Of a stretch of 64,000 nucleotides of DNA, positions 36,722 to 45,454 are shown in pieces. The notes beneath the pieces were generated by a model, which saw only the letters and a program-made list of their open reading frames with translations, made no database searches and was not told the origin of the DNA. The DNA lies in contig JADYYE010000090.1 of the NCBI GenBank assembly GCA_020853815.1, forward strand, positions 24,858 to 88,857. The letters are read 5' to 3'. The stretch comes from Phycisphaerales bacterium (GTDB lineage Bacteria; Planctomycetota; Phycisphaerae; Phycisphaerales; UBA1924). Made by a program: the position numbers and the translations under genes. Each line of letters starts with the position of its first letter. Positions within the stretch are counted from its first letter, which is position 1.

Positions 36722-38578
36722 TCACTGGTTCTTCAGCCTGATGGTAACCCGGTCACGCGTGCCGGCATTCATGTCGAACACAAAGCCGGGCTCGTTGACG
36801 GATCGGATGGCCTCGAGCAGCTTGTCGGCGTCGCCCGAGTACATCACGTCGAAGCGGGCGATTGCGTTGTCCTTGGCTCGGTCGAGTTCGTACAGCTTCG
36901 TGCCCGTCACGCCCTGGAGCTTCTCGATCGAGGTGCGAAGCCTGGCAAGTTCATCTGGCGCACGCACGTCGGTGACGAGCACCGACAGACGGTGCGAAGA
37001 CGACCACGAGGAAATCAGGCCGTCGACGATCTGGGCGGCCAGCTCGTCGGCCATCGCGGGCGCGGCGCTCTCGACGGCGTTGGGCGAAGCATCCAGCAGG
37101 CGTGTCGAGGGATCGGTGGCGGCGAGCACGCGCCCGTCCGACGTGCTCTTGGCCCGGAACGTGTACGACACGGAACGCTGCGCGGGCGTGCCGAAGACGC
37201 TCCCGTCGCCCGTGAGAAGGATCTGCACGCCGAGCTCTCGCTCGACGAGCTTGGCGAGGTCCTCGTCGGACGAAATCTGAGACAGGCGGTCCTTGTCACG
37301 CAGGATTGCGGAGCGAAGCTGCTCCTCATCCACGCACGCGATGCCGAGGTCTGAGAGTCGCTTCAGCACCGAGTTCTGGATCGTCGCGGCGCCGTACTCG
37401 CGGAGCGCCGTCGTGTCGTCGGTGAACGTAATCTTGGTCTGGTCGCTGTTCCAGTTCTCGCGCACCCAGCGCCACCAGACCCAGGTGGTGTTGTCGCCAG
37501 ACATGCGGCTCACGAGCACGCCGACCTTGGGCTCTCCCGCGGAGCGATAGGCCTCGACGAGCGCCTGGCGCGCCTGGGCGTTGTTCGCGGTCGCGCGATT
37601 GAGCCACGGGCTCTCCGCCGCGGGAAGCATTCCCAGCGTGATTTCGGCCTTGCCGTCGCGGAAGCTGGGGAGGGAGGCCCACTTGCCGAGGTCCGTCCAC
37701 GCGCCGCTCTGCAGCGAATAGGCCAAGTCCGTGCCGCGCCCGGTATACCAGAGCTGGTACTCGGCGCGATAGTTGTCGCGGGTGATCGAGTGGGCGCGGC
37801 GGAGCTGCACGTCCTGCACGCCGGGGATACGACGGAGGAGCGCCGTGATCGACTGCGTGTCGGCAAAGCTGATCTCGCCGGAGAAGTCCATTTCGTAGCG
37901 GATGCCGGCGATGGCCGCGTCGGGAGACGCGTAGAACTCGACAAACTTGCTCTTGATGTCGTCGGCGATCGCGTCGGAGTAGTAGCTCATGTCCGACGCG
38001 TCGAGCACCGACCGCCCGCCGCGCGGGTACATCTCGAACGGCCACTCCGCGACGATTTGGTCGCGGCGCACGTCGATGACGCAGTAATGGGCCAGGTACT
38101 TCACGCCGTCGTTGCGGCCCTCCTGGGGCACGAGGGTCAGCGTGATGACGACGTCGGCCTTGGATTCGTCGGCGATGACGCGGGCGGCCTGACGCGGGTC
38201 GGTCGCGGCGACCTCGGCGATGTCGTTGCGCTTGGCGACGCGGGCCGTCGCGGATTCGGGCAGGAGCGTCACCTGGCTGGAACGGAAGTGCTCGCGGGTG
38301 CGCCCGCCCAGCATGGAGATCTCGGCGGTCTCGACGTCGCGCGAGCCGTCACGCGAAGGGCGGATGTACTCGACGATCGCGAGCGTGGGACGCCCGGCCT
38401 GCCGGTACGCCGCGAGGAACTCCGCGCCGGGGCCCGATGGGCGAGCGACGACCTCGGTGGGCGGCGGCGGTTTGCGCGTGCCGGAGTCCTGGGCTTGGAG
38501 CGACGGCGCAAGCGCCACGCCGCCAAGGCCTGCGATGAGCCATGCCGCCGAACGAGCCGCTGAGTTGGAACGGGTCAC
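36722..38578 (-). CDS. Large exported protein with two LpoB/CsgG-like halves; head of the lipoprotein cluster
   Basis: The protein has 618 residues. It starts at a GTG with a GAGGAG ribosome-binding site and has a Sec signal peptide ending ASLQAQ-like (no lipobox). The remainder looks duplicated. The first half ends in LLRRIPGVQDVQLRRA followed ~20 residues later by LWYTGRGTDL. The second half ends in SIEKLQGVTGTKLYEL followed by DVMYSGDADKLLEAI. Each half begins with a regulator-like strand (KADVVITLTLV; LGVQILLTGDGSV) and a helix (AIADDIKSKFVEFYA; MADELAAQIVDGLIS). The pattern fits two tandem LpoB/CsgG-like domains. The operon order puts it before the two small LpoB-like genes. The function is unknown. 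Confidence 0.65.
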   Translation of the reverse strand: MTRSNSAARSAAWLIAGLGGVALAPSLQAQDSGTRKPPPPTEVVARPSGPGAEFLAAYRQAGRPTLAIVEYIRPSRDGSRDVETAEISMLGGRTREHFRSSQVTLLPESATARVAKRNDIAEVAATDPRQAARVIADESKADVVITLTLVPQEGRNDGVKYLAHYCVIDVRRDQIVAEWPFEMYPRGGRSVLDASDMSYYSDAIADDIKSKFVEFYASPDAAIAGIRYEMDFSGEISFADTQSITALLRRIPGVQDVQLRRAHSITRDNYRAEYQLWYTGRGTDLAYSLQSGAWTDLGKWASLPSFRDGKAEITLGMLPAAESPWLNRATANNAQARQALVEAYRSAGEPKVGVLVSRMSGDNTTWVWWRWVRENWNSDQTKITFTDDTTALREYGAATIQNSVLKRLSDLGIACVDEEQLRSAILRDKDRLSQISSDEDLAKLVERELGVQILLTGDGSVFGTPAQRSVSYTFRAKSTSDGRVLAATDPSTRLLDASPNAVESAAPAMADELAAQIVDGLISSWSSSHRLSVLVTDVRAPDELARLRTSIEKLQGVTGTKLYELDRAKDNAIARFDVMYSGDADKLLEAIRSVNEPGFVFDMNAGTRDRVTIRLKNQ

Positions 38579-38724
38579 GAGAAGACTCCTCGTGTGGTGC
38601 GTGGCGCCCGTCGTGATCGCTCGTGGATCGAGCGTCGTCGGGCGGTCGGAATGTATGTCGTGCATCGGCCAGGAAAGTTGCGGGAGCGATGATTTCCGCG
38701 AGCGTTTCGTCGAATGCACCCGTA

Positions 38725-38752
38725 CTGTTAGGGAACGCTAACCGAAAGTCAA
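38725..38752 (-). promoter_or_regulatory. Candidate promoter and dyad for the LpoB-type cluster
   Basis: On the minus strand TTGACT (38752-38747) and TAACAG (38730-38725) are 16 bp apart. An inverted repeat GTTAG/CTAAC (38727-38731 and 38738-38742) overlaps the spacer and -10 box. The leader would be about 140 nt. The rest of the 38579-38919 gap shows no gene. Confidence 0.4.
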
Positions 38753-38919
38753 GCGGGCGTCAGCGCGGCGTAGGTGGGGACGTTCGGCAAGCCCGAACGC
38801 AGCCAATCCCACATCGAAACACGCAAGACCAAAGCCGGCGCGATCGCACGATTCACAATCTGAAGGCTTCTGAGGAGGCACCGAATTCGTCGCGACGCAG
38901 CGGGAAGCTCGCCGCACGG

Positions 38920-39969
38920 TCAGAACTTGATCGGCAACCCTTCATCCTTGTACTTCTGGATGAGCAGCTTCAACTCGACCAGCGTCTGATCCAGACGTTG
39001 CACCGTCTCGTTGAGCGAACGATACAGGTCGGGGTTCTTGACCAGCATGCCAGCGGTGCCCTCGCCCTTGTTGATGCTCGCGGCGACCGCGCCGATCTCG
39101 GCCGCGGCGTCGCCGGTCTTCTCCAGCGTGCGCGACGCGTCCGCCAGCGTCCGCTTGCCCTGCGCCGAGAGTTCGGCGATCTTGGCGTCGGCGGACTCGG
39201 CGGTCTTCTTGATCGATTCCGCCGTCGCCTTCGCCTCGTCCAGGAAGGCCTTGGCACGCGACACCACCTCGCGGACATCGCCGCGGATCGTGTCGTCCGC
39301 CAGCCACTTGTCGGCGTTGGAGATCGCGCGATCAACCCGCGCGATCGTGCTGCGGATGTTCGGCGCGGCGCCGGCGTCTACGTCGGACAGCGTGCGCGGC
39401 TCGATCATGTCGTTGATCTTGTCGCCCATCGACGAATACGTCGCCGCCAGCGTGTCGATCCCATCCGCCGCCTTGCCGAGCTTGGCCAGCGGCTCCTGCA
39501 CCATCTCTTGAAGCGTCGTGAACAGGTCGCCCGCCTCGCGGTCGAACTCCGCGTTGGCGACAACCTTGTCCTTCGACGGCGCCGGCTTTCCGTCCTGCCC
39601 GCGCGGCACGCCCAGACGCAGCGACGTCTGCCCGACGAACGAGCGATCAAAGTAGACGGTGAAGTTGGTGGGTATGGAGATGTCTTCGCGCACGCCGAGA
39701 GTCATCTTCACGCCGCGGGATGGATCGAAGGCGACCGCCTCAACGCTGCCGATGCTCACGCCGTTGAGCGTGACGGGCGAGGAATCCGACACGCCGCCGG
39801 CCTCGGGGACGTAGACAGCGAAGTTGTATGTGGCGAAGAGCGACTTGTTCAGTTCGCCGAAGCGCCAGAGCATGAAGATCAGCGCGAGAAGTCCAGCCAG
39901 CGCCGTCAGGCCGGTCAGGAAGTCGCGGAAGAAGGTCGAGGGCACGTTGCCCATCTTTTTCTCGCTCAC
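38920..39969 (-). CDS. mlaD: MCE-domain lipid-transport protein (MlaD-like)
   Basis: The protein has 349 residues. It has one N-terminal membrane helix (about 14-34), an MCE domain (about 45-125; features include FAVYVPEAGGVSDSSPVTLN and VEAVAFDPS), and a long Ala-rich coiled-coil C-terminal region (about 160-345). It is roughly twice the length of E. coli MlaD, mostly from the coiled coil, which could form a tube or bridge across the periplasm as described for longer MCE proteins. It overlaps the ATPase gene by 4 bp (ATGA). The MlaE permease is at 29.9 kb in this window. Confidence 0.88.
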   Translation of the reverse strand: MSEKKMGNVPSTFFRDFLTGLTALAGLLALIFMLWRFGELNKSLFATYNFAVYVPEAGGVSDSSPVTLNGVSIGSVEAVAFDPSRGVKMTLGVREDISIPTNFTVYFDRSFVGQTSLRLGVPRGQDGKPAPSKDKVVANAEFDREAGDLFTTLQEMVQEPLAKLGKAADGIDTLAATYSSMGDKINDMIEPRTLSDVDAGAAPNIRSTIARVDRAISNADKWLADDTIRGDVREVVSRAKAFLDEAKATAESIKKTAESADAKIAELSAQGKRTLADASRTLEKTGDAAAEIGAVAASINKGEGTAGMLVKNPDLYRSLNETVQRLDQTLVELKLLIQKYKDEGLPIKF

Positions 39970-40829
39970 GGCATGGCCTCCGGGGCGGGGGAATCATTGC
40001 GCTGCGGGATCGCCGGCATGACATCCTCGTCGGCCTTGTCGTAGTGGCCCTTCACGAAGTGCTGCACGTGCGGGTCGGAATTGCTCTCGATCTGGTCGTA
40101 GGTGCCCTTGGCGGCGACTTTTCCGCCCAGGAGCATCACGACGTGGTCCGCGACCTTTCGGGCAGAAACCAGGTCGTGCGTCACCACAATGCTGGTGACG
40201 TTCATGGTCCGGCGAAGCTTGATGATGAGTTCGTTGATCCCGTCGGAGCGGATCGGATCAAGGCCGGTGGTCGGCTCGTCGTAGAGCACGACCCGCGGAC
40301 GGAGCACGATCGCGCGGGCCAGGCCCACGCGCTTGCGCTGCCCTCCCGAGAGCTGCGCGGGGAGCTTCTGCTCGACGCCCGCCAGGTCCACCATTTCGAG
40401 TGCCTCGCGGACGCGATCGCACCGCTCCGCCGCCGAAAGCGTCGTGTGCTCCACCAGCGGGAACTCGATGTTCTGGAGCACGTTCATCGAATCGAACAGG
40501 GCGGCCATCTGGAACAGCAGCCCGATCTGGAGGCGGATGCGACGAAACTCGCGCTCCTTCAGGCGGTCGATGCGCTCGCCGTCGAAATACACCTCGCCGG
40601 CGTCGGGGCGGAGCAGGCCCACGATGTGCTTGAGCATGACCGACTTGCCGCAGCCCGAGGGGCCCATGACGACGGTGGTCAGGCCGGTCGGGATGTCCAT
40701 GTTCAGGTCTTCCAGCACATGCTGCGGCCCGAATCGCTTGTGAACACCGACAAAGCGGATGATCGCGGGCGCATCGGGGGCCGGGGCGCGGATGACGTTC
40801 AGGACTGGTGAGGTTCCGGGCGTACTCAT
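39966..40829 (-). CDS. mlaF: ABC transporter ATP-binding protein (MlaF-like)
   Basis: The protein has 287 residues. Walker A GPSGCGKS, Q-loop region IGLLFQMAALFDSM, signature LSGGQRKRVGLARAI and Walker B VVLYDEPTTGLDP are all intact, and the FQMAALFDSM sequence is typical of the MlaF subfamily. It powers phospholipid transport with MlaE and the MCE protein. The ATG at 40829 has GGAGG 8-10 bp upstream. The divergent Nudix gene starts 33 bp away, so their promoters must overlap. Confidence 0.92.
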   Translation of the reverse strand: MSTPGTSPVLNVIRAPAPDAPAIIRFVGVHKRFGPQHVLEDLNMDIPTGLTTVVMGPSGCGKSVMLKHIVGLLRPDAGEVYFDGERIDRLKEREFRRIRLQIGLLFQMAALFDSMNVLQNIEFPLVEHTTLSAAERCDRVREALEMVDLAGVEQKLPAQLSGGQRKRVGLARAIVLRPRVVLYDEPTTGLDPIRSDGINELIIKLRRTMNVTSIVVTHDLVSARKVADHVVMLLGGKVAAKGTYDQIESNSDPHVQHFVKGHYDKADEDVMPAIPQRNDSPAPEAMP

Positions 40830-40862
40830 CGTGTCGCGCCTCCCCGCACTATCGTCATCGGC

Positions 40863-41417
40863 ATGGAGACGGCCGCCAACTGTAACGCCGATGGACGCCG
40901 GGTTCTTTTCAAGGGTGCGAAGTTCGACTTTGTTGAACTCACGATCCCGGCGCCGGGCGGCGCGACGCTCCGGCGTCAGTACGTCCAGCACCCCGGCGCG
41001 GTCATCATCCTGCCCATCCTGGAAGGCCCAGAGCCGAAGGTGGTGCTCATCCGGAATCGGCGCCACGCCATCCCCGCCGAGCTGTTCGAGCTTCCCGCCG
41101 GAACGATGGAAAGGGGCGAAGAGCCCGAGATGTGTGCCGCCCGCGAACTTCGTGAAGAAACCGGGTTCAAGGCCGCAACAATTTCACCTCTCGGCTGGTT
41201 CTACACATCGCCGGGCCTGTCGGACGAAAAGATGTGGGCGTTCGTCGCCCGAGGCCTGTCGCAGGTGGGCCAGGCGCTGGAACCCGACGAGCACTTGACG
41301 GTTCACCCGACACCGGCAACGCGTGCCCTGTCGATGATCCAGTCGGGGGAATTGGTCGATGCCAAGAGCATGCTGACGCTGATGTGGGCCGCCAGGCTCG
41401 GGCTCCTCCCGGCCTGA
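40863..41417 (+). CDS. Nudix hydrolase (ADP-ribose pyrophosphatase type)
   Basis: The protein has 184 residues. The Nudix box is complete (about 80-102: G-x5-E-x7-REL-x2-EETG, beginning GTMERGEE), and an upstream PAGTMERGE-like loop and VVLIRNRRHAI strand match the ADP-ribose pyrophosphatase group, which cleaves ADP-ribose to AMP and ribose 5-phosphate. Substrate specificity is a family-level inference. It begins 33 bp from the divergent mlaF gene and precedes the membrane-protease-like genes by 28 bp. Confidence 0.88.
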   Translation: METAANCNADGRRVLFKGAKFDFVELTIPAPGGATLRRQYVQHPGAVIILPILEGPEPKVVLIRNRRHAIPAELFELPAGTMERGEEPEMCAARELREETGFKAATISPLGWFYTSPGLSDEKMWAFVARGLSQVGQALEPDEHLTVHPTPATRALSMIQSGELVDAKSMLTLMWAARLGLLPA

Positions 41418-41445
41418 GAAGCTCAAGACCTCGTGAGACATCGAA

Positions 41446-42585
41446 ATGGTCCGCCCCTCGCACGATCCCGACCCGCCGACGACGCCCCAGGGGCCCGAGC
41501 CCTGGCACGGGCATTGGCGCGAGGACCCGATGCAGTGGTCGGTGCCGCTGATGACTTCCGGTCGGCTTTCGTTGCGTGTCCACGTCGTGTTCGTCCTTTT
41601 CGTGGCCTTCGAATTGGTGCTTTCGGTATCGGGGGCAAGGCTCGGACTGGCGCACGTCGCGGCGGCGCTTGGCGCGTTGGCCCTGATCGTCTTTCTGCGG
41701 GAGGTGTGTCGTGCCATGGCCGCCCAGTCGCTGGGGGCCGAGCCGATGCCCGTCGTTCTTTGGCCTCTGGGCTCGCTCTCGAGCCATGAAGTGCCCGGGC
41801 CCAGGCTGGCGCGGATGGTGGTGGCGCTGAGTGGAACCGCGATCGGCGCCGCCCTCACGGTCACGCTCGCCGGCGTGCTGCTTCTGGCGGGCGTGAGCCA
41901 GGAATTGGTCTTCTTCAACCCGCTCGACCCCGCAGCGGTGGCGGCTCGGATCGGTTCCACGGGCACGCTGGTGCTCTGGTGGGCCTACGCCGTCACTCTG
42001 CTGGCCACGCTAATCAACCTCATCCCGATCTTCCCGCTCGACGCAGGGCGGGTAATCGAAGCGGCGGTCGCGGATCGCTCCATCCGCCGGGCCGGGATTA
42101 TGCTCGCGAGTCGCGTGGGCCTGGTCGTGTCGCTCGTGCTCTTTGTGGCGGCCATGACCGCGTCGATGGAGCATCTGATGGGGCTGGCGGTGTTCGGGGG
42201 CATCATCTGCTGGCTGGAGCGGAGGCGCGCGGAGTTCATTGCCGAACCGGCCCGGCCGGAATGGCGAGCGCTGGGAGGGAACCGTCGCGATCTCCATCGA
42301 GACTTGGACCCGCTGGAACGGCTCGAAGCCGACCTCGACGACCTTGAGGCGTCGGATGCAGACCTGGAGCCCGATTTGGCTCCTCTTCGTGACGAGAAGG
42401 CCGCGAACTGGAATCCCGAAGCCCAGGCCGAGGCGGAAGTTGATGGGATCCTGGCGAAAATTACCCGATCGGGATTGGAGAGCCTGAGCCCCGAGGAGCG
42501 GGCGACGTTGGACGCAGCCCGGGAACGAAAACTTCGGGGGAAAAACCGGGAGGGTGATCCTCCCAACAACCCCCGGAATCACTGA
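41446..42585 (+). CDS. Site-2-protease (M50)-like membrane protein lacking zinc histidines; probable pseudoprotease
   Basis: The protein has 379 residues. The first helix (LSLRVHVVFVLFVAFELVLS, about 41-60), the following motif helix and the NLIPIFPLDAGRV segment (191-203, with the conserved Asp199) place it in the M50 family. However, the helix that should carry HExxH reads FLREVCRAMAA, with Arg85 and Arg89 in place of both zinc histidines. Unless another His set is used, it cannot bind zinc in the usual way. The last ~60 residues are acidic and end in a motif also present in the next protein (EVDGILAKITRSGLESL). It may act as a regulator, perhaps of the adjacent rhomboid. Confidence 0.75.
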   Translation: MVRPSHDPDPPTTPQGPEPWHGHWREDPMQWSVPLMTSGRLSLRVHVVFVLFVAFELVLSVSGARLGLAHVAAALGALALIVFLREVCRAMAAQSLGAEPMPVVLWPLGSLSSHEVPGPRLARMVVALSGTAIGAALTVTLAGVLLLAGVSQELVFFNPLDPAAVAARIGSTGTLVLWWAYAVTLLATLINLIPIFPLDAGRVIEAAVADRSIRRAGIMLASRVGLVVSLVLFVAAMTASMEHLMGLAVFGGIICWLERRRAEFIAEPARPEWRALGGNRRDLHRDLDPLERLEADLDDLEASDADLEPDLAPLRDEKAANWNPEAQAEAEVDGILAKITRSGLESLSPEERATLDAARERKLRGKNREGDPPNNPRNH

Positions 42586-42739
42586 TGCCCTTGGGCCCGC
42601 GGAGCCGAAGCTACCATCTCACGAATTGCGCCCAGGGACGGGTGTATGCCTGATGCAGGGTGTCCCGCGGGACGACACGCTGTTCCCGACCCATGAACAC
42701 CGCGCCCGCCCGTCGGGCCACACCGAGGACCACGCCGGG

Positions 42740-43636
42740 ATGGGACTTTCCGATCGCCAGTACGCTCGCCAGCGCGAGCCCCGCGGGCTCGGCGGTTTTT
42801 CGTCGCGCTATTCCGTCAACACATGGATCATCATCATCAACGTGGCGGTCTTTCTGATCCAAGGCTTCGGCGGCCGGGCGGTCCACGACTGGATCTTCGA
42901 CCACGGTTATTTCTCCACCTACCAACTCGTCCCTCGCCTGCAATTCTGGCGTCTGCTTACCTTTCAGTTCCTGCACGGCGGGCTCATGCACCTGGTCATG
43001 AACATGCTGGGTCTGTGGGTGTTCGGCGGGATGGTAGAGCGGCACCTGGGACCGCGGAAATACGCCGCGTTCTACCTGGTCTGCGGCATCTTCGGCGGCG
43101 TGATGTATGTGATCCTTAACGGACTCGGCTACGCGGCCCTCAAGATGTGGAACCTGCAGTCCGCGCCGTTCCTCCTGATCGGCAGCCCGGAGACTCCGCT
43201 GGTCGGCGCGTCGGCGGGCGTCTTCGGCGTCATCATGGCCTGCGCCTTCGTCGCGCCCAACGCCATGATCCAGATGATCTTCCCGCCCATCTCTCTCCGC
43301 ATGAAGGTCATGGCGTATTGCTACGTCGGCATCGCCGCGTTCAACCTGCTCATCGGCGGGCAGAACGCCGGCGGCGATGCGGCCCACTTGGGCGGCGCGA
43401 TCGCGGGCTTCTTCTTCATCCGCCGCTCGCACTTGCTCCACGATTTCTTCGATGTCCTGAACGATTCGCGCCGCAAGCCCGGCGCCGGGAAGCGCAAGCC
43501 CGCGACGGGAGTCGGGCCCGATCAGGCCGAACTCGATCGCATCCTGGCCAAGATCAGGGCCGAGGGCATGGGCGCGCTGACCGAGAAGGAAAAGGCCGCC
43601 CTTCGCTCCGCGACCGATTCGAGAAGGAGCGCGTAG
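42740..43636 (+). CDS. Rhomboid-family intramembrane serine protease
   Basis: The protein has 298 residues with about six membrane helices. Rhomboid landmarks are all present: the HGGLMHLVMNM segment with Asn88, the catalytic serine in VGASAGVFG (Ser158) and the catalytic histidine in AAHLGGAIAG (His216). It cuts membrane proteins within their helices. The C-terminal tail (QAELDRILAKIRAEGMGALT) resembles the tail of the preceding protein. The ATG at 42740 was chosen for an N-terminus typical of the family (MGLSDRQYAR); an earlier ATG (42653) is in frame. It follows the M50-like gene by 154 bp. Confidence 0.87.
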   Translation: MGLSDRQYARQREPRGLGGFSSRYSVNTWIIIINVAVFLIQGFGGRAVHDWIFDHGYFSTYQLVPRLQFWRLLTFQFLHGGLMHLVMNMLGLWVFGGMVERHLGPRKYAAFYLVCGIFGGVMYVILNGLGYAALKMWNLQSAPFLLIGSPETPLVGASAGVFGVIMACAFVAPNAMIQMIFPPISLRMKVMAYCYVGIAAFNLLIGGQNAGGDAAHLGGAIAGFFFIRRSHLLHDFFDVLNDSRRKPGAGKRKPATGVGPDQAELDRILAKIRAEGMGALTEKEKAALRSATDSRRSA

Positions 43637-44051
43637 TTCGTTGTCGCCGTTCGTCGTCGTGGATCGCGATCGAACCGCCCGGCTCGGGGGCTCGCTCCCG
43701 TTTGGGTCCAGATCGCTTCTGCGGCTTGCTCCGATGAAGGGCGAGGTCGCGCCATCGTGCGCCCCCATCCGCTCGATCGCGTTCCACGCTCTTCAACGGA
43801 CCGCGGACGCACGCCCAGGCTGCACCATCAACCTGCCCTCCAATGATCGGGCGTGCCGGACGACCCGCCGGTCTCCGGCGGACTTCATGCGGAGTCCAAC
43901 TGAAATCCGGGCGTCTTGAGCAGCACGCCGGCCCCCGGCGCCCTCACGTTTTTCCGTTCGCTTCCCATCTTTGCCCGGACTTACGCCGGAATCCGTACCA
44001 GATGTCCCCGTCTTCTGGATTTGATCCGCCCGAGGCCTTCCAAGCTCCCGA
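43637..44051. other. 415-bp non-coding stretch between convergent genes
   Basis: The only structure noted is a perfect hairpin CCGCCGG-TCT-CCGGCGG (43865-43881) without a T-tract. No gene, tRNA or repeat from the other families in the window was found here. Confidence 0.4.
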
Positions 44052-45431
44052 TCAGCCCGTTCGAACGCGCGGCGCGAGGCGTCCCGGTGATGGATTCGCC
44101 ATGAGAGCGGCATCGCGCACCACGATCTCGCCGCGCCTGACGACATGCCGCGGCCGCCCTTTCAGCTCGAAACCCTCGAAGGCGCTGTAGTCTGTCTGCA
44201 TCGCGTGGGTCTTCGCGCTGATCACGCCGCGGTGGTTCGGGTCGTACAGGCAGAGATCGGCGTCAAGGCCCACGGCGATGTCGCCCTTGGTCGACAGGCC
44301 GAGGATGCGGGCGGCATTGGTGCTCGCGACGCGGACAAACGTGTGCAGGTCGATGCGCCCCTCGCACACGCCGCGGGCGTAGAGCAGGTTCACGCGGTCC
44401 TCGACCGACGGGATGCCGTTGGGGATCTTCGTAAAATCGCCCTTGCCCAAGGATTTCTGCGTGGCAAAGTCGAACGGCGCATGATCGGTGGCGACGGTCG
44501 CGATATCGCCGGCGGCCAGCGCCCTCCACAACGCCTCCTGATGGCGCTTCTCGCGCAGCGGCGGTGACATGACGTACTTTGCTCCGTCAAAGTCCGGACG
44601 CTCGGCGTAGGAGCGATCGAGCGTGAGGTGCGGGATCACCGCCTCGACATCGACGCGCACGCCCCGCGCGGCGGCGCGGCGTGCCTCCGCCACCGCGGGT
44701 TCGCAGGACGTGTGCACGATGTACACGCGTGCGCCCGTGGCCTCCGCGAACGCGCACAGGTGATGCACGCCCGACGCCTCGACATACGCCGGGCGTGATG
44801 GCTCGTGCCATTCCGGTCCGGCCTTTCCGGCAGCGAGCAGCTGCTTCTGCAGGAGCGCGACGAGTTCCTGGTTTTCGCAGTGTGCCGCGACGACCACGCC
44901 CAGTTCGCGGGCCAGGCGCAGGGTGTCGAACAATTCATGGTCATCAATGCCGAGCGCGCCCTTGTAGGCGAGGAAGACCTTGAACGAGGTGATGCCGGAA
45001 TCGACGATCTGCTTCAGGGCGGCGGGCGTCCGCTCGTCGAAGCGAGTGACGCCCATGTGGAACGAGTAATCGCACACGGACTCGCGGGCCTTGGAGCGCC
45101 AGAGTTCACAGGCCGAGACGGGGTCGTCGACGCGGGCGGGGCAGATCATCTCAACGAGCGTGGTCGTGCCGCCGAGGAGCGCGGCCCGAGACGCGCTGGC
45201 CCAGGTGTCCTTGGCGAACGTGCCCATGAAGGGGAGATACACATGGACGTGCGGATCGATGAAGCCGGGGAACGTGATGAGCCCCGCGGCGTCGAGGATG
45301 TCGCAGGGCGGGAGCGTCCACTGATCGATGGTGCGATCGATGCGCGTGATCGTGTCGCGCTCGCAATAAATGTCGGCGGTGTAGTCCGCGGTGGAGGTGA
45401 CGATCCGCGCGTTCTTGACCAGGAGCGGCAT
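44052..45431 (-). CDS. Dihydropyrimidinase / hydantoinase
   Basis: The protein has 459 residues, an amidohydrolase of the dihydropyrimidinase type. The metal motifs are present: HVH in FPGFIDPHVHVYLPF, the carboxylated-lysine region SFKVFLAYKGALGI, AAHCENQELVA, then YIVHTSC and the aspartate in TDHAPFDF. It opens the ring of dihydrouracil or related hydantoins. The stop is at 44052. The beta-ureidopropionase gene lies 23 bp upstream on the same strand, so the two steps are co-encoded. Dihydropyrimidine dehydrogenase, the first step, is not in the window. An allantoinase or another hydantoinase cannot be excluded from sequence. Confidence 0.85.
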   Translation of the reverse strand: MPLLVKNARIVTSTADYTADIYCERDTITRIDRTIDQWTLPPCDILDAAGLITFPGFIDPHVHVYLPFMGTFAKDTWASASRAALLGGTTTLVEMICPARVDDPVSACELWRSKARESVCDYSFHMGVTRFDERTPAALKQIVDSGITSFKVFLAYKGALGIDDHELFDTLRLARELGVVVAAHCENQELVALLQKQLLAAGKAGPEWHEPSRPAYVEASGVHHLCAFAEATGARVYIVHTSCEPAVAEARRAAARGVRVDVEAVIPHLTLDRSYAERPDFDGAKYVMSPPLREKRHQEALWRALAAGDIATVATDHAPFDFATQKSLGKGDFTKIPNGIPSVEDRVNLLYARGVCEGRIDLHTFVRVASTNAARILGLSTKGDIAVGLDADLCLYDPNHRGVISAKTHAMQTDYSAFEGFELKGRPRHVVRRGEIVVRDAALMANPSPGRLAPRVRTG

Positions 45432-45454
45432 GGACGATTGTTGGCCGGGCGGGC

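Noticed and set aside
43637..44051. A small gene in the gap between the rhomboid and dihydropyrimidinase genes
   Set aside because: Open frames exist on both strands but none has a ribosome-binding site, a signal peptide or recognisable composition.
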